Source: Bdellovibrionaceae bacterium UBA6776 (GTDB taxonomy: Bacteria; Bdellovibrionota; Bdellovibrionia; Bdellovibrionales; UBA1609). From it: 32,103 bases of DNA. The translations under genes were made by a program, and so were the position numbers. Below are positions 1 to 8,017 of this stretch, piece after piece; within the stretch, counting starts at the first letter, position 1; the number at the start of each line of letters is the position of its first letter. The notes beneath the pieces are model-generated. The model worked only from the letters and a program-made list of their open reading frames with translations, made no database searches and was not told the origin of the DNA. The DNA is taken from the NCBI GenBank assembly GCA_002453155.1, contig DKGG01000022.1:1526-33628 (forward strand), written 5' to 3'.

Positions 1-21
1 CCGATATGCACCGCATATCGG
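1..21 (-). terminator. Perfect 9-bp hairpin downstream of mlaD, possible terminator
   Basis: The first 21 bases form a perfect inverted repeat: CCGATATGC, loop ACC, GCATATCGG. It lies 45 bases past the mlaD stop codon on the minus strand, where the end of the mla operon transcript is expected. Any U-tract that would make it an intrinsic terminator would lie outside the window, so this is a hairpin with only an inferred role. Confidence 0.45.
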
Positions 22-65
22 AAAAGGAAGCAGGTACCTTTTGGCGGGGACGTTCTTTTGAGGGA

Positions 66-815
66 TTAGTCGGCGGATTCGATGAGGGGAGAGAGAAATT
101 GGTTGCGCTTGGAGTCGCCGACAAAGGACATGATTTTTTTGTACAAGCGTTTGTCGTTGATCAATTCGCCCAAGGTGCCGTCGCCTTCGTCAATTTTCTT
201 TAAGATGGAATTGAGGCGCATCAAGGTTTCCTGCTCGGCGGTCACAAAAAATTGGTCCATGCTTTTGCTGGTGTTGGTGAGGTTCTTGACCAGTTTCTGA
301 CTGTTGTTTTCGTGGTTTAGGTTTTTCAAGAGAATGTTCAACTGCTCGATCACATCGCCCACTCCACTGAGTTTTTCACTTTCGGAAGCAATCTGATCTA
401 TAAAATCCGAGGTTTCACCTGGAGTTAAACTTTCGCCATCTTTTAAAGGAGGCGCTGAGGCCTTGCCCGGAGTGATGTAGACATATTTGTCGCCCAGGGC
501 GCCTTGAGTTTTAACCGAGGCATTGGAACCAGCAGTGATCTGATTTTGATATTCCTGATCCACATCCATGGTCACTTCCAGAAGACCAGAAGGCAAAAAC
601 CGAATTTGATTGATGTTTCCAACCGGAAATCCCATCAATGAAACCACAGATCCTTTTGAAAGACCTTGAACCTGATCGAATGCTACTTTGAGTTGATAAG
701 TCTTTCGAAAGAACAGTTGATCTCCACCCAGAACTAAAATGGAAATCACCAAAACAACCAATGCGATGAGGGAAAAGATTCCAACTTTAATTTGTGTCCG
801 ATAGCTGGCTTCCAT
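66..815 (-). CDS. mlaD: MlaD-like MCE-domain lipid-binding protein
   Basis: A 249-residue protein with one N-terminal membrane segment (about residues 11-31, rich in I, L and V) followed by an MCE domain (about residues 38-118: VAFDQVQGLSKGSVV, then MGFPVGNI). Members of this family form periplasmic hexameric rings anchored in the inner membrane, which pass phospholipids between the inner membrane ABC transporter and the outer membrane. The C-terminal half is predicted helical and longer than the E. coli MlaD tail (about 183 residues in total there). It is the last gene of the lipoprotein-mlaE-mlaF-mlaD operon, and its start codon shares one base with the mlaF stop. The family call is firm. 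The exact substrate and direction of transport are inferred. Confidence 0.88.
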   Translation of the reverse strand: MEASYRTQIKVGIFSLIALVVLVISILVLGGDQLFFRKTYQLKVAFDQVQGLSKGSVVSLMGFPVGNINQIRFLPSGLLEVTMDVDQEYQNQITAGSNASVKTQGALGDKYVYITPGKASAPPLKDGESLTPGETSDFIDQIASESEKLSGVGDVIEQLNILLKNLNHENNSQKLVKNLTNTSKSMDQFFVTAEQETLMRLNSILKKIDEGDGTLGELINDKRLYKKIMSFVGDSKRNQFLSPLIESAD

Positions 816-1549
816 TACTTGCCCCTTTCTCCATCAATGAATTTTTTAAGGTAACCCTCTTTTTGATTTTCCAATTCATCTCGAGTTCCTTGAGCTTTGA
901 TTCTTCCATCTTCAATCAAACAAAAGCGATCACAAACCGCGAATGCGGTAGGCATGTCATGGGTGACCAAAATGGAAGTCACGCCCTTTTTTTTCATACG
1001 CAAAATCATTTCTTGAATTTTCAATGTGTTGTAGGGGTCTAATCCTGCCGTAGGTTCATCATATAAAATGGCTTTGGGTCCAATGATAATGGATCTGGCC
1101 AAGCCCACGCGTTTTTGCATTCCACCAGAAAGTTGATTGGGGTAGAGATTTTCATTCCCACTCAGTCCGAACTCTTCCAGCTGTTCCGAAATCTTTTCTT
1201 GAATTTGGTTTTCATTCAGGTCGGTGTGTTCTCTGAGGGGGAAAGCCAAGTTTTCAAAGATGGTCAGGGAATCAAACAAAGCTCCGTTTTGAAAAACATA
1301 GGCCACTTTGATGCGAACATGGGTGAGTTGAGACTCCGAAAACTTTGTGATGTCTTCCCCGTCGATCATGATTTGTCCACCGTCAGCTTTTTCAAGACCA
1401 ATCAGGCTTCGAAGCACCACGGATTTTCCAACTCCAGAACCGCCCACCAAACCTAGGCATTCGCCCTTGTTGACGGAGAAAGAAATGTCCTTATGGACAG
1501 TTTTTCCGCGGAAAGACTTTTTAAAGCTTTTCACATCGATCAAAGCCAT
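815..1549 (-). CDS. mlaF: MlaF-like ABC transporter ATP-binding protein
   Basis: A 244-residue ABC ATPase of the Mla/Ttg2A type. Visible motifs are Walker A GGSGVGKS (residues 36-43), the Q-loop near VFQNGALF, the signature LSGGMQKR, Walker B AILYDEPTAGLDP and the H-loop LVTHD. The VFQNGALFDSLT stretch is typical of this subfamily. It powers the MlaE permease at the cytoplasmic face of the inner membrane. It overlaps mlaE by 10 bases and touches mlaD, so the three are translationally linked. No mlaB (STAS) or mlaC gene follows in the window. Those partners may be encoded elsewhere, or the system may lack them. Confidence 0.93.
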   Translation of the reverse strand: MALIDVKSFKKSFRGKTVHKDISFSVNKGECLGLVGGSGVGKSVVLRSLIGLEKADGGQIMIDGEDITKFSESQLTHVRIKVAYVFQNGALFDSLTIFENLAFPLREHTDLNENQIQEKISEQLEEFGLSGNENLYPNQLSGGMQKRVGLARSIIIGPKAILYDEPTAGLDPYNTLKIQEMILRMKKKGVTSILVTHDMPTAFAVCDRFCLIEDGRIKAQGTRDELENQKEGYLKKFIDGERGK

Positions 1550-2307
1550 TGTTCAACCACCCAAAAAGCTTTCGTCAGAAAGTAATCTCCCACCAAAATA
1601 AAAATGGAGGAAGTGACCACAGACTTTGTAGTTGCCGAACCTACACCTCGAGTTCCTTCTTCCACATTCAAACCGTAGTAGCAGGCCACCAAAGAAATGA
1701 CGATGGCAAAAAATGGAGCCTTGGCAAAACCCGAAAAGTAATCGGTAAGGGTGATCGTTTCAAAAATTTTTTGCATGTAAAACTGAGGATCCAATCCCAA
1801 ATCGGAGGATCCAACAAGCATGCCCCCAGCCACTCCAATAGCATTGGCAATGGCAACCAAAAGGGGAATGGAAAATAAACAGGCCACAACCCGCGGGATC
1901 ACAACTTTTTTAATGGGCGAAGTCCCCAGGGCTCGAAGAGCATCGATCTGCTGGGTCACTGTCATGGATCCAATTTCAGAAGTGATCCCTGCACCCACTC
2001 GGGCAGCAAGCATCAAGCATGTGAAAACGGGACCCATTTCACGAATGATGGAAAGAGAGACAATCTTCGGCACGTAAAGCTTTCCGCCAAATTTTTCCAA
2101 ACCCAATCCAAACTGAAGGGCCATGACCATTCCCGTGGATGCCGCCGTGATAAATGCAATGGGAAGAGATTTGAGTCCGACCTGATAGATCTGTTCAATG
2201 GTCAGTTTTGTGGGAAAGGGCCAAGTCCACAACTCTTTAAAAACTTCAATGCTCAACAGAGTGGTTCCACCAAGAAATTGAATGAAGTTTCTAAAGTAAG
2301 TTTTCAT
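1540..2307 (-). CDS. mlaE: MlaE-like ABC transporter permease
   Basis: A 255-residue polytopic inner-membrane protein of the MlaE/DUF140 permease family. The conserved family segment MALQFGLGLEKFGGKLYVP, the IIREMGPVFTCLMLAARVGAGI stretch and the EIGSMTVTQQIDALRALGTSP region are all present, followed by several hydrophobic helices. It forms the membrane channel of the phospholipid transporter with MlaF and MlaD. The start codon overlaps the stop of the upstream lipoprotein gene in an ATGA arrangement, which implies translational coupling. Confidence 0.92.
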   Translation of the reverse strand: MKTYFRNFIQFLGGTTLLSIEVFKELWTWPFPTKLTIEQIYQVGLKSLPIAFITAASTGMVMALQFGLGLEKFGGKLYVPKIVSLSIIREMGPVFTCLMLAARVGAGITSEIGSMTVTQQIDALRALGTSPIKKVVIPRVVACLFSIPLLVAIANAIGVAGGMLVGSSDLGLDPQFYMQKIFETITLTDYFSGFAKAPFFAIVISLVACYYGLNVEEGTRGVGSATTKSVVTSSIFILVGDYFLTKAFWVVEQWL

Positions 2308-2813
2308 GGCGCTTTAAAACTTTTTAAAAATTGATCAAAAGTGGGATGGTCTTCGTCGAAATGGTTTTTGCTGGCAACAAATGCCAAACTGAAAAGGCAG
2401 TCTTTTGTTTTAAAATTGATCATTTCCACCATTACGTTTTTCTTGGGATCTGTGGGTTCGCCACGACTTTGGAGCGCCGGTTGACCGGACTGTGTAACGC
2501 TTTTTTGCTCGATCAGTTTTAAATCTTGAGCTTTGAAACTGGTGGCAGCGGCTTCTTTCAATCGAATGTGAGAGATGTCTCCACACTCAGAAAGGTAGGT
2601 GATGATGGATTTGCTTTTTGAGTGAATCCAAGTTTTATCTGCACTGGGTGCGGATGCCATTTCTTTAAATGGTGAAGAGGGAGAAGTATAGGAAACATCC
2701 GTCGCCGTTGTTACCGGCGAAGGACCTAAATTCACAGAGATGCACGAACTTAAGCAAAAGCTTAAGAGCAGCAACGACCCTATCTTAAGAGGTATCAAGT
2801 TGGTTAATCTCAT
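2304..2813 (-). CDS. Unknown lipoprotein, first gene of the mla operon
   Basis: About 169 residues when started at the ATG at 2813, which has an AGAGGA ribosome site seven bases upstream. A longer reading to 2852 lacks such a site. The N-terminus MRLTNLIPLKIGSLLLLSFCLSSC is a lipoprotein signal peptide ending in the lipobox LSSC. The mature part is 145-150 residues with two cysteines (near ECGD and KDCLF) and no domain I recognise. The gene is ATGA-coupled to mlaE, so a role with the lipid transporter, such as an outer-membrane or periplasmic partner, is a reasonable inference. The sequence itself does not resemble MlaA or PqiC to my eye. Confidence 0.75.
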   Translation of the reverse strand: MRLTNLIPLKIGSLLLLSFCLSSCISVNLGPSPVTTATDVSYTSPSSPFKEMASAPSADKTWIHSKSKSIITYLSECGDISHIRLKEAAATSFKAQDLKLIEQKSVTQSGQPALQSRGEPTDPKKNVMVEMINFKTKDCLFSLAFVASKNHFDEDHPTFDQFLKSFKAP

Positions 2814-2966
2814 GGTGTTTCCTCTAAAAAACCTTTCGGATTTCAAGGACATGAAGTTGAACTCTTTAAGAGCTCGCTCGTCTTTGGTCGGAAAAGTCTT
2901 AGGTCGCGTTAGCCCTCTGGTCTGTCACAGATTTGGCGGCACAACAACAGATAAAGTCAAAACCCA

Positions 2967-2980
2967 TGGGTCTAGGCCCA
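2967..2980. promoter_or_regulatory. Near-perfect 14-bp palindrome, possible activator site
   Basis: TGGGTCTAGGCCCA is palindromic except for one position pair. Its centre lies about 64 bases upstream of the start predicted from the sigma-54 promoter at 3012, a usual place for a sigma-54 activator site. A second, perfect 11-bp palindrome, TCTGTCACAGA, lies at 2921-2931. Which of them, if either, is bound is unknown. Confidence 0.3.
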
Positions 2981-3011
2981 CCTTATTTCAAGCACTTAAC
3001 CCAAATAAAAC

Positions 3012-3029
3012 TTGGCACCAAGTCTGCTT
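3012..3029 (+). promoter_or_regulatory. Sigma-54 (-24/-12) promoter of the TPR/activator/flagellar cluster
   Basis: TTGGCACCAAGTCTGCTT fits the sigma-54 consensus TGGCAC-N5-TTGC(A/T), with the -24 GG at 3014-3015 and the -12 GC at 3026-3027 exactly 12 bases apart. The -24 half is perfect; the -12 half reads CTGCT. The predicted start near 3038 gives a leader of about 20 bases before the GTG at 3059. The next activator gene downstream is itself sigma-54 dependent in type, which fits an autoregulated operon. Confidence 0.72.
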
Positions 3030-3058
3030 TCAAAGAAGGAAGAGGGAGAGTCCATATT

Positions 3059-5815
3059 GTGAAGTCTTTTGGAATACAAGTCCTTGGTCTTGCAGCACTG
3101 TTGATGTTTGTTTGCCCTGCTTTTGGGCAAAGCGGACCTGACGTTTCCATTTCAGAACAGGATGAAACCACTCACCTGGAATTCTCTGGGTTGTCCAAAT
3201 GGAATTATGATTTGGTAGAGGGCAAAGGACAAAGCTTGGTTCTTACTCTTCCAAGCCTCAGTGAGAGTGCCGAGAACAAACTGCGTAAGTACTCGGATCG
3301 ATTCGTGGATCGCATCAACGTCCGTCGCGTGGAAGGCCAAGTTCAATTGGAATTTGGACTTAAGGAAAAGGGAATTGAATATTTCGATTACATGACGGAT
3401 GAGCCTTCACTTTTGATCGTGGACCTTTACACCAAAGCCAAGCCTGTTGTGGAAGCGCCTAAAAAATTGCCGCGCAAAAAAGTGGCTGCTCAGAAGAAGG
3501 GCGATAAAAATGCATTGGGATACACAAAGATTGAAGCCACAGGGGATCAAGGTCGAACTCCTGCGTCCGGAGAGCTTTTGGTGGTAGAAAAAGAAGATCC
3601 TTCGGCATCATTGGAAAGACGTTTTGGAGCCTTTGATGCAAGTGATGAGGACTATGGTCGCTTTCAGATTAAAGACTATGAAATCGATGAGAATGCGATC
3701 ATTGCTTCCCGACAGAACATCTATTTGAAATTTCCTCCTCTTATGATGCCTGTCAGCCGTTTGGATTATTGGATCAAGAACCAGCCGGAATTTGTGATCA
3801 AACCCAATAAGAGCAAAGAAACCAAAGAGGCTGAGCTTCTTTACAACCTGTACTTGAGAGGTCGAGAAGCTGTCTTCCTTAAAACCTACCAGTATTTTGA
3901 GGGCCAATATCCGAACTCAAAATATTCCGAAATTCTTCAAAATCTTGTAGCTGATGTTTATCTCCGCAGGTGGAAAAAAGATGGAAAAAAGAAAGATTAT
4001 GAATTTGCTCGCGATCAACTGTCTGATCTGATTCAACGCTTCAAGGATTCGCCGATCACACAAAGAAATCAGTTTATTTTGGCCTATGCCACTCTTGAAA
4101 GAGGGGAGGCCCTCCCGGCCTTAGAAGTCATTCAAAAACTTATCGACCTGTATCCCAAGTCTCCTGAAGTTCCCTTCCTTAAGATGGCAGAAGCAGAGTG
4201 TCTATTGAAATTGAAAAAGTATGAAGATGCCACAGCCGTTTATGACAAAATCATCAAAGATTACGCGGGAACCTCTTTTGCTCGCCAGGCCGCGTACCGC
4301 AAAGGCGACGTGGCCATGAGATCTGAGTCGTGGAATGAGGCTTCAGACATTTACAAATCCACCCTTAAGGACCTGAGTGGCAGTGAAAAAGATTATCCCA
4401 ATGCGCACTTCAACCGGGGAGAGGCCTTGTTCTGGATGAAAAAGTACAAGGAAGCTGCCGGTGAGTTTGCGGAGTTCATTCGACTTTTTCCAGGTCATGA
4501 ATATGGAGCCTACGCCATGACCAGAGTGGGAGAACTTTTTGCCATTCTTGGAGCTTCAAAGCAACGAGTGATGGGTGCATATCTCGAAAGCTACTTTAGA
4601 TACCCCAATGAGCCGGGCGCAAAAGTGGCTCGCATTCGAATGCTCTCCGAAAAAATGAAGGGAATGAAAGACAAGGCCTTTGATAAGGCATTGGAAGAGA
4701 TCTCACAATTGCAGAAAGAATTGACCCTGGAAGATCTCAGAGAGTTTGTAACCATTTTAGTTTCAGAAGGGTACGAGTCACGCAATGAGTTCGAACAGTC
4801 CTTTAAATTGCTTTCCACCTTTTATCAAAAAAATCCGAACTCCAGGTACCGTGAGACCATCCAGAAACGCGTTCGAAGAAACATTGCCAATGAAATTAAG
4901 CGCAGGGTGGAAGAGAACGATTACCTCAACGCCTTGAAGTATTACGAAGAGTATTCAAAGACCTGGTTGCAAAAGTCCGATCGCTTGGACATTGAGTTTT
5001 ACAAGGCTCGGGCCTATGAATCCGCCGGAGTTTTTGATGAAGCCTTAAGAATTTACAAGCATGTTCTGACCCGATTTGAGCACATGAAGGGCACCGAAGA
5101 AGAGAAACGACGTCGCGTGGAAGAGAATCTTCCCAGTGAGGATCAAGTTCGTCTTCGAACGGCTAGGGTTTTGAGTGATCAAAGGAATTATGTGGAAGCC
5201 TATCAGTCTTTGAAAAAGATCGAGGACCCCAAAAAGCTTCCAGATCGAGAGCGTCTGGAGCGCACTCAATTGATGGCCGATTTATGGATTCAAAAAGGGG
5301 ATTACAAGGATGCTTCGGACGCACTCGATCTTTTGATTGGAGATAAAGCCGCTGAGAAAAAACAGTTAAGCTACGCTTTGGTGAAGCAGGCTCAAGTAAA
5401 ATCTCAATTGAAGTCTTGGGAAAGTGCCTTGAGTTTTGCAGATCGTGCCTTGCAGGCCGAATCCGAAGATTTGCAGCTGCGTTCAAAAGCTTATGACGAA
5501 AAGGTTAAAGCCCAATTGAAATTGGGATTGAAGGCCTCAGCCATTGCAACTCTGCAAGAAGAGCTTGCAGAATTTGAGGGTAAAATGCCGACGGAATACA
5601 CCCGTTATCAACTGGGAGATTTGCTCTTTCAACAAGGGGATCTAAAAACGGCTGAAAAGGTTTGGGCTCCATTGAAAGATGCGAAATCTGGAGTGCTCTG
5701 GAAGATCGCCGATGAAAAACTAAAATCTGCAGATTTTACCAAAAGCTACAGCCGTTACATTGATCGAATTCCAGCAATGTCGAGCCAAGATGAAGGAAAT
5801 CAAAATGCAAAGTGA
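3059..5815 (+). CDS. Secreted AMIN/TPR-repeat protein heading the flagellar cluster
   Basis: The reading frame is open from a TTG at 2933, but the likely start is the GTG at 3059. That codon follows an AGGGAG ribosome site and a sigma-54 promoter, and begins a classic signal peptide (VKSFGIQVLGLAALLMF, cleavage after AFG). This gives about 918 residues. After the signal, about residues 28-128 resemble an AMIN domain, a beta-sandwich found in cell-wall and secretin-associated proteins, ending LLIVDLYTKAKP. A Lys-rich linker follows, then a long array of TPR-like helical hairpins (for example AEAECLLKLKKYEDATAVYDKI and GEALFWMKKYKEAAGEFAEFI) to the end. It is probably a periplasmic scaffold. 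Its 3' end overlaps the sigma-54 activator gene by 11 bases, which ties it to flagellar assembly. The precise function is unknown. Confidence 0.82.
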   Translation: MKSFGIQVLGLAALLMFVCPAFGQSGPDVSISEQDETTHLEFSGLSKWNYDLVEGKGQSLVLTLPSLSESAENKLRKYSDRFVDRINVRRVEGQVQLEFGLKEKGIEYFDYMTDEPSLLIVDLYTKAKPVVEAPKKLPRKKVAAQKKGDKNALGYTKIEATGDQGRTPASGELLVVEKEDPSASLERRFGAFDASDEDYGRFQIKDYEIDENAIIASRQNIYLKFPPLMMPVSRLDYWIKNQPEFVIKPNKSKETKEAELLYNLYLRGREAVFLKTYQYFEGQYPNSKYSEILQNLVADVYLRRWKKDGKKKDYEFARDQLSDLIQRFKDSPITQRNQFILAYATLERGEALPALEVIQKLIDLYPKSPEVPFLKMAEAECLLKLKKYEDATAVYDKIIKDYAGTSFARQAAYRKGDVAMRSESWNEASDIYKSTLKDLSGSEKDYPNAHFNRGEALFWMKKYKEAAGEFAEFIRLFPGHEYGAYAMTRVGELFAILGASKQRVMGAYLESYFRYPNEPGAKVARIRMLSEKMKGMKDKAFDKALEEISQLQKELTLEDLREFVTILVSEGYESRNEFEQSFKLLSTFYQKNPNSRYRETIQKRVRRNIANEIKRRVEENDYLNALKYYEEYSKTWLQKSDRLDIEFYKARAYESAGVFDEALRIYKHVLTRFEHMKGTEEEKRRRVEENLPSEDQVRLRTARVLSDQRNYVEAYQSLKKIEDPKKLPDRERLERTQLMADLWIQKGDYKDASDALDLLIGDKAAEKKQLSYALVKQAQVKSQLKSWESALSFADRALQAESEDLQLRSKAYDEKVKAQLKLGLKASAIATLQEELAEFEGKMPTEYTRYQLGDLLFQQGDLKTAEKVWAPLKDAKSGVLWKIADEKLKSADFTKSYSRYIDRIPAMSSQDEGNQNAK

Positions 5816-6758
5816 CCTAATCCTTTCTGTAGACCTACAGATGAAAAAACTTTTGAAGATGACCGAGAATGTGGCTCAAGGACGGGCGACCATTCTGATC
5901 ACAGGAGAAAGTGGAACGGGGAAAGAACTCTTGTCACGTTTCATTCACGCCAAGTCTTCTCGTTCTCAAAAGCCTTTTGTGGCGGTGAACTGTGCGGCAC
6001 TTCCTGAGGGACTTCTGGAAAGTGAGCTCTTTGGGTATGAAAAAGGAGCGTTTACAGGAGCCGAATTTCGAAAGATTGGAAAATTTGAACTGGCAAACAA
6101 TGGGACATTTCTTTTGGATGAAATCAGTGAGCTTCCGTTGCTTCTTCAGGCGAAGCTCTTGCGCGTCCTTCAAGAGGGAGAGTTGGAACGATTGGGTGGA
6201 AACGGACCCATTCCTGTAAACATCCGTTTGATTGCTACGACCAACAGACCCTTGGAGGAAATGGTAAAGAATGGAAGCTTTCGTCAGGACTTATATTACC
6301 GCTTGAACGTGATTCCTTTGAAAGTTCCTTCACTGAGATTTCGTCCGAAAGATGTGGAGTATCTGGCCCGCATTTTTTTGGAGGCCTACTGTCAGCGCAA
6401 TGAAAAACCAAACAAAGAGTTTACTCCGCAGGCCATTCACAAATTGAAGGCCTACGAGTGGCCTGGAAATGTTCGTGAGCTGCAAAATTTGATCGAACGC
6501 TTGGTGATGACCTGTGAGGAAGATCTTATTGATGCCCATCACATTCCCATTGATGAACCAGAAAAAACAGAAGCCACCGACTTTGAGGCGGGAATGACGC
6601 TGTCAGAAGCCGAGCGACTTTTGATTATGAAAACTTTGGAGCACACCAGTCAGAACCGAACTCGCGCTGCGGATCTTCTGGGGATCAGTATTCGAACTCT
6701 TCGAAACAAATTGAACGAATATCGAAAGGAAGGTCTCATTGAGCCAAATTTACGATAA
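5805..6758 (+). CDS. Receiver-less sigma-54 flagellar transcription activator
   Basis: About 317 residues from the ATG at 5805, preceded by AAGGA; the in-frame ATG at 5760 lies deep in the previous gene. The protein begins almost directly with the AAA+ domain: Walker A GESGTGKE (residues 34-41), the sigma-54 contact loop GAFTGA (81-86), Walker B FLLDE (102-106) and the RLNVIPLKVPSLRFR segment. The C-terminus is a Fis-type helix-turn-helix (RTRAADLLGISIRTLRNKLNEY). There is no N-terminal receiver or FleQ-type domain, so activity is probably controlled by expression or by a partner. Position suggests an FlrC/FlbD/FlgR-like flagellar role. It overlaps flgB by 20 bases. Confidence 0.88.
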   Translation: MQSDLILSVDLQMKKLLKMTENVAQGRATILITGESGTGKELLSRFIHAKSSRSQKPFVAVNCAALPEGLLESELFGYEKGAFTGAEFRKIGKFELANNGTFLLDEISELPLLLQAKLLRVLQEGELERLGGNGPIPVNIRLIATTNRPLEEMVKNGSFRQDLYYRLNVIPLKVPSLRFRPKDVEYLARIFLEAYCQRNEKPNKEFTPQAIHKLKAYEWPGNVRELQNLIERLVMTCEEDLIDAHHIPIDEPEKTEATDFEAGMTLSEAERLLIMKTLEHTSQNRTRAADLLGISIRTLRNKLNEYRKEGLIEPNLR

Positions 6759-7152
6759 AACCGCTCAAGCTTTGGCCGCGTCACTTAAGATGAGGTCTTT
6801 GAGGCACAACATCACGGCCTCGAATATTGCAAACGCCGAAACGCCTGGGTTTAAAGCAAAAAAATTGGACTTTGAAAATGCTTTGGCTCGAGCTGTGGAT
6901 TTGGATGGACTTCGTGGAATGACAACCTCCAACCCAGAGCATTTTGTGGTGGGTGGGGGATCTGTTGGAGAAGTGAGGGCAGACATTTATGACAATCCGG
7001 ATGGTGCGACCACCAATGATGGGAACACTGTGGATCTGGAAGCAGAAATGGCCACTCTTCAAGAGAACAGCATTCTTTACAAGGCGGCACTTCAATTGAT
7101 GAACAAAAAGCTGGGATCACTCAAATATGCAGCTTCGGATGGAGGGCGCTGA
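6739..7152 (+). CDS. flgB: Flagellar proximal rod protein FlgB
   Basis: A 137-residue rod protein. The N-terminal SLKMRSLRHNITASNIANAETPGFKAKKLDFE region is the flagellar rod/hook family signature (ANAxTPGF), and the C-terminal ENSILYKAALQLMNKKLGSLKYA is typical of FlgB. It builds the proximal rod of the basal body together with FlgC, FlgF and FliE. The start is a TTG at 6739 with AAGGAAGG six bases upstream, lying inside the end of the activator gene, so translation of the two is coupled. Confidence 0.94.
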   Translation: MSQIYDKTAQALAASLKMRSLRHNITASNIANAETPGFKAKKLDFENALARAVDLDGLRGMTTSNPEHFVVGGGSVGEVRADIYDNPDGATTNDGNTVDLEAEMATLQENSILYKAALQLMNKKLGSLKYAASDGGR

Positions 7153-7155
7153 TAG

Positions 7156-7593
7156 ATGGATTTTTCAAGCTCATTAAGAATATCTTCGTCAGGTTTGTCC
7201 GCGCAGCGAATGCGGATGAATACAATTTCTTCAAACATCGCCAACATCAACACCACCAAAACTCCAGAGGGTGGTCCCTACAGACGTAAAGATGTTGTCT
7301 TCGAAGCCATGCCGGATTTCAGGACTTTTGGTGAGATGGTCACCACTCGGCCAGATGAAAATCTGCAAAGGGTTCAAGTCACGGATGTGACCGTGGATCG
7401 AAAGGCGCCGCTTTTAAAGTATGAACCCAATCATCCAGAAGCAAATGAAGATGGTTATGTGGCTTATCCAAATATCAATTTGATGGAAGAGATGGCGAAT
7501 ATGATTCAAGCCACTCGATCTTACGAGGCGAATGTCTCGGCGATCCAAGCGTCAAAAGATATGGCAATGAGTGCCCTAGAGATTGGTAGGTAG
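7156..7593 (+). CDS. flgC: Flagellar proximal rod protein FlgC
   Basis: A 145-residue rod protein with the family N-terminus (SGLSAQRMRMNTISSNIANINTTKTPEGGPYRR) and the C-terminal MIQATRSYEANVSAIQASKDMAMSALEIGR helix, both characteristic of FlgC. It polymerises in the periplasm as part of the proximal rod. Only three bases separate it from flgB. The 67-base gap to fliE that follows is one of the few gaps in this cluster. Confidence 0.95.
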   Translation: MDFSSSLRISSSGLSAQRMRMNTISSNIANINTTKTPEGGPYRRKDVVFEAMPDFRTFGEMVTTRPDENLQRVQVTDVTVDRKAPLLKYEPNHPEANEDGYVAYPNINLMEEMANMIQATRSYEANVSAIQASKDMAMSALEIGR

Positions 7594-7660
7594 TCGAGGA
7601 AAATTTTTCTATAGGGAATGGGATAGGCTCTGATAAAATAAAACTGAGGGGAATTAAGCC

Positions 7661-8014
7661 ATGGACGGTTTAACGATTTCAAATTCAGATGCCCTTTTGA
7701 AACAAGGGCAGACACTACGTCAAATTGATCAGTCAAAGATCAATGGTGGCATCAAAGCTCCTGAAATGGGGCCTTCGGCATCCGATGGTGCACAACAAAC
7801 ATTTTCGGCCACTTTGAAAGATGCAATCAACCAGGTCAATGCCCTTCAAAAGGCTTCTGACATCAAGATGCAAGAACTTGCAACGGGAAAAACAAAAGAC
7901 ATTTCCGAGGTCATGATCACTGCGGAACGTGCAGATATTGCTTTGAAATTGATGGTTCAAGTTCGGAATAAAATAATCGACGCTTATCAAGAAATCATGA
8001 AGATGCAGGTGTAA
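7661..8014 (+). CDS. fliE: Flagellar hook-basal body protein FliE
   Basis: A 117-residue protein with the FliE C-terminal pattern (FSATLKDAINQVNALQKASD, then EVMITAERADIALKLMVQVRNKIIDAYQEIMKMQV). FliE links the MS ring to the rod. The ATG is preceded by GAGGGG. The leader at 7594-7660 holds an AT-rich GATAAAAT segment that could be a -10 element, but no convincing -35 or sigma-54 motif. The first 45 residues are poorly conserved, as is usual in this family. Confidence 0.93.
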   Translation: MDGLTISNSDALLKQGQTLRQIDQSKINGGIKAPEMGPSASDGAQQTFSATLKDAINQVNALQKASDIKMQELATGKTKDISEVMITAERADIALKLMVQVRNKIIDAYQEIMKMQV

Positions 8015-8017
8015 TCG

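Noticed and set aside
7594..7660. Possible promoter before fliE.
   Set aside because: An AT-rich GATAAAAT is present, but no -35, sigma-54 or sigma-28 pattern supports it.
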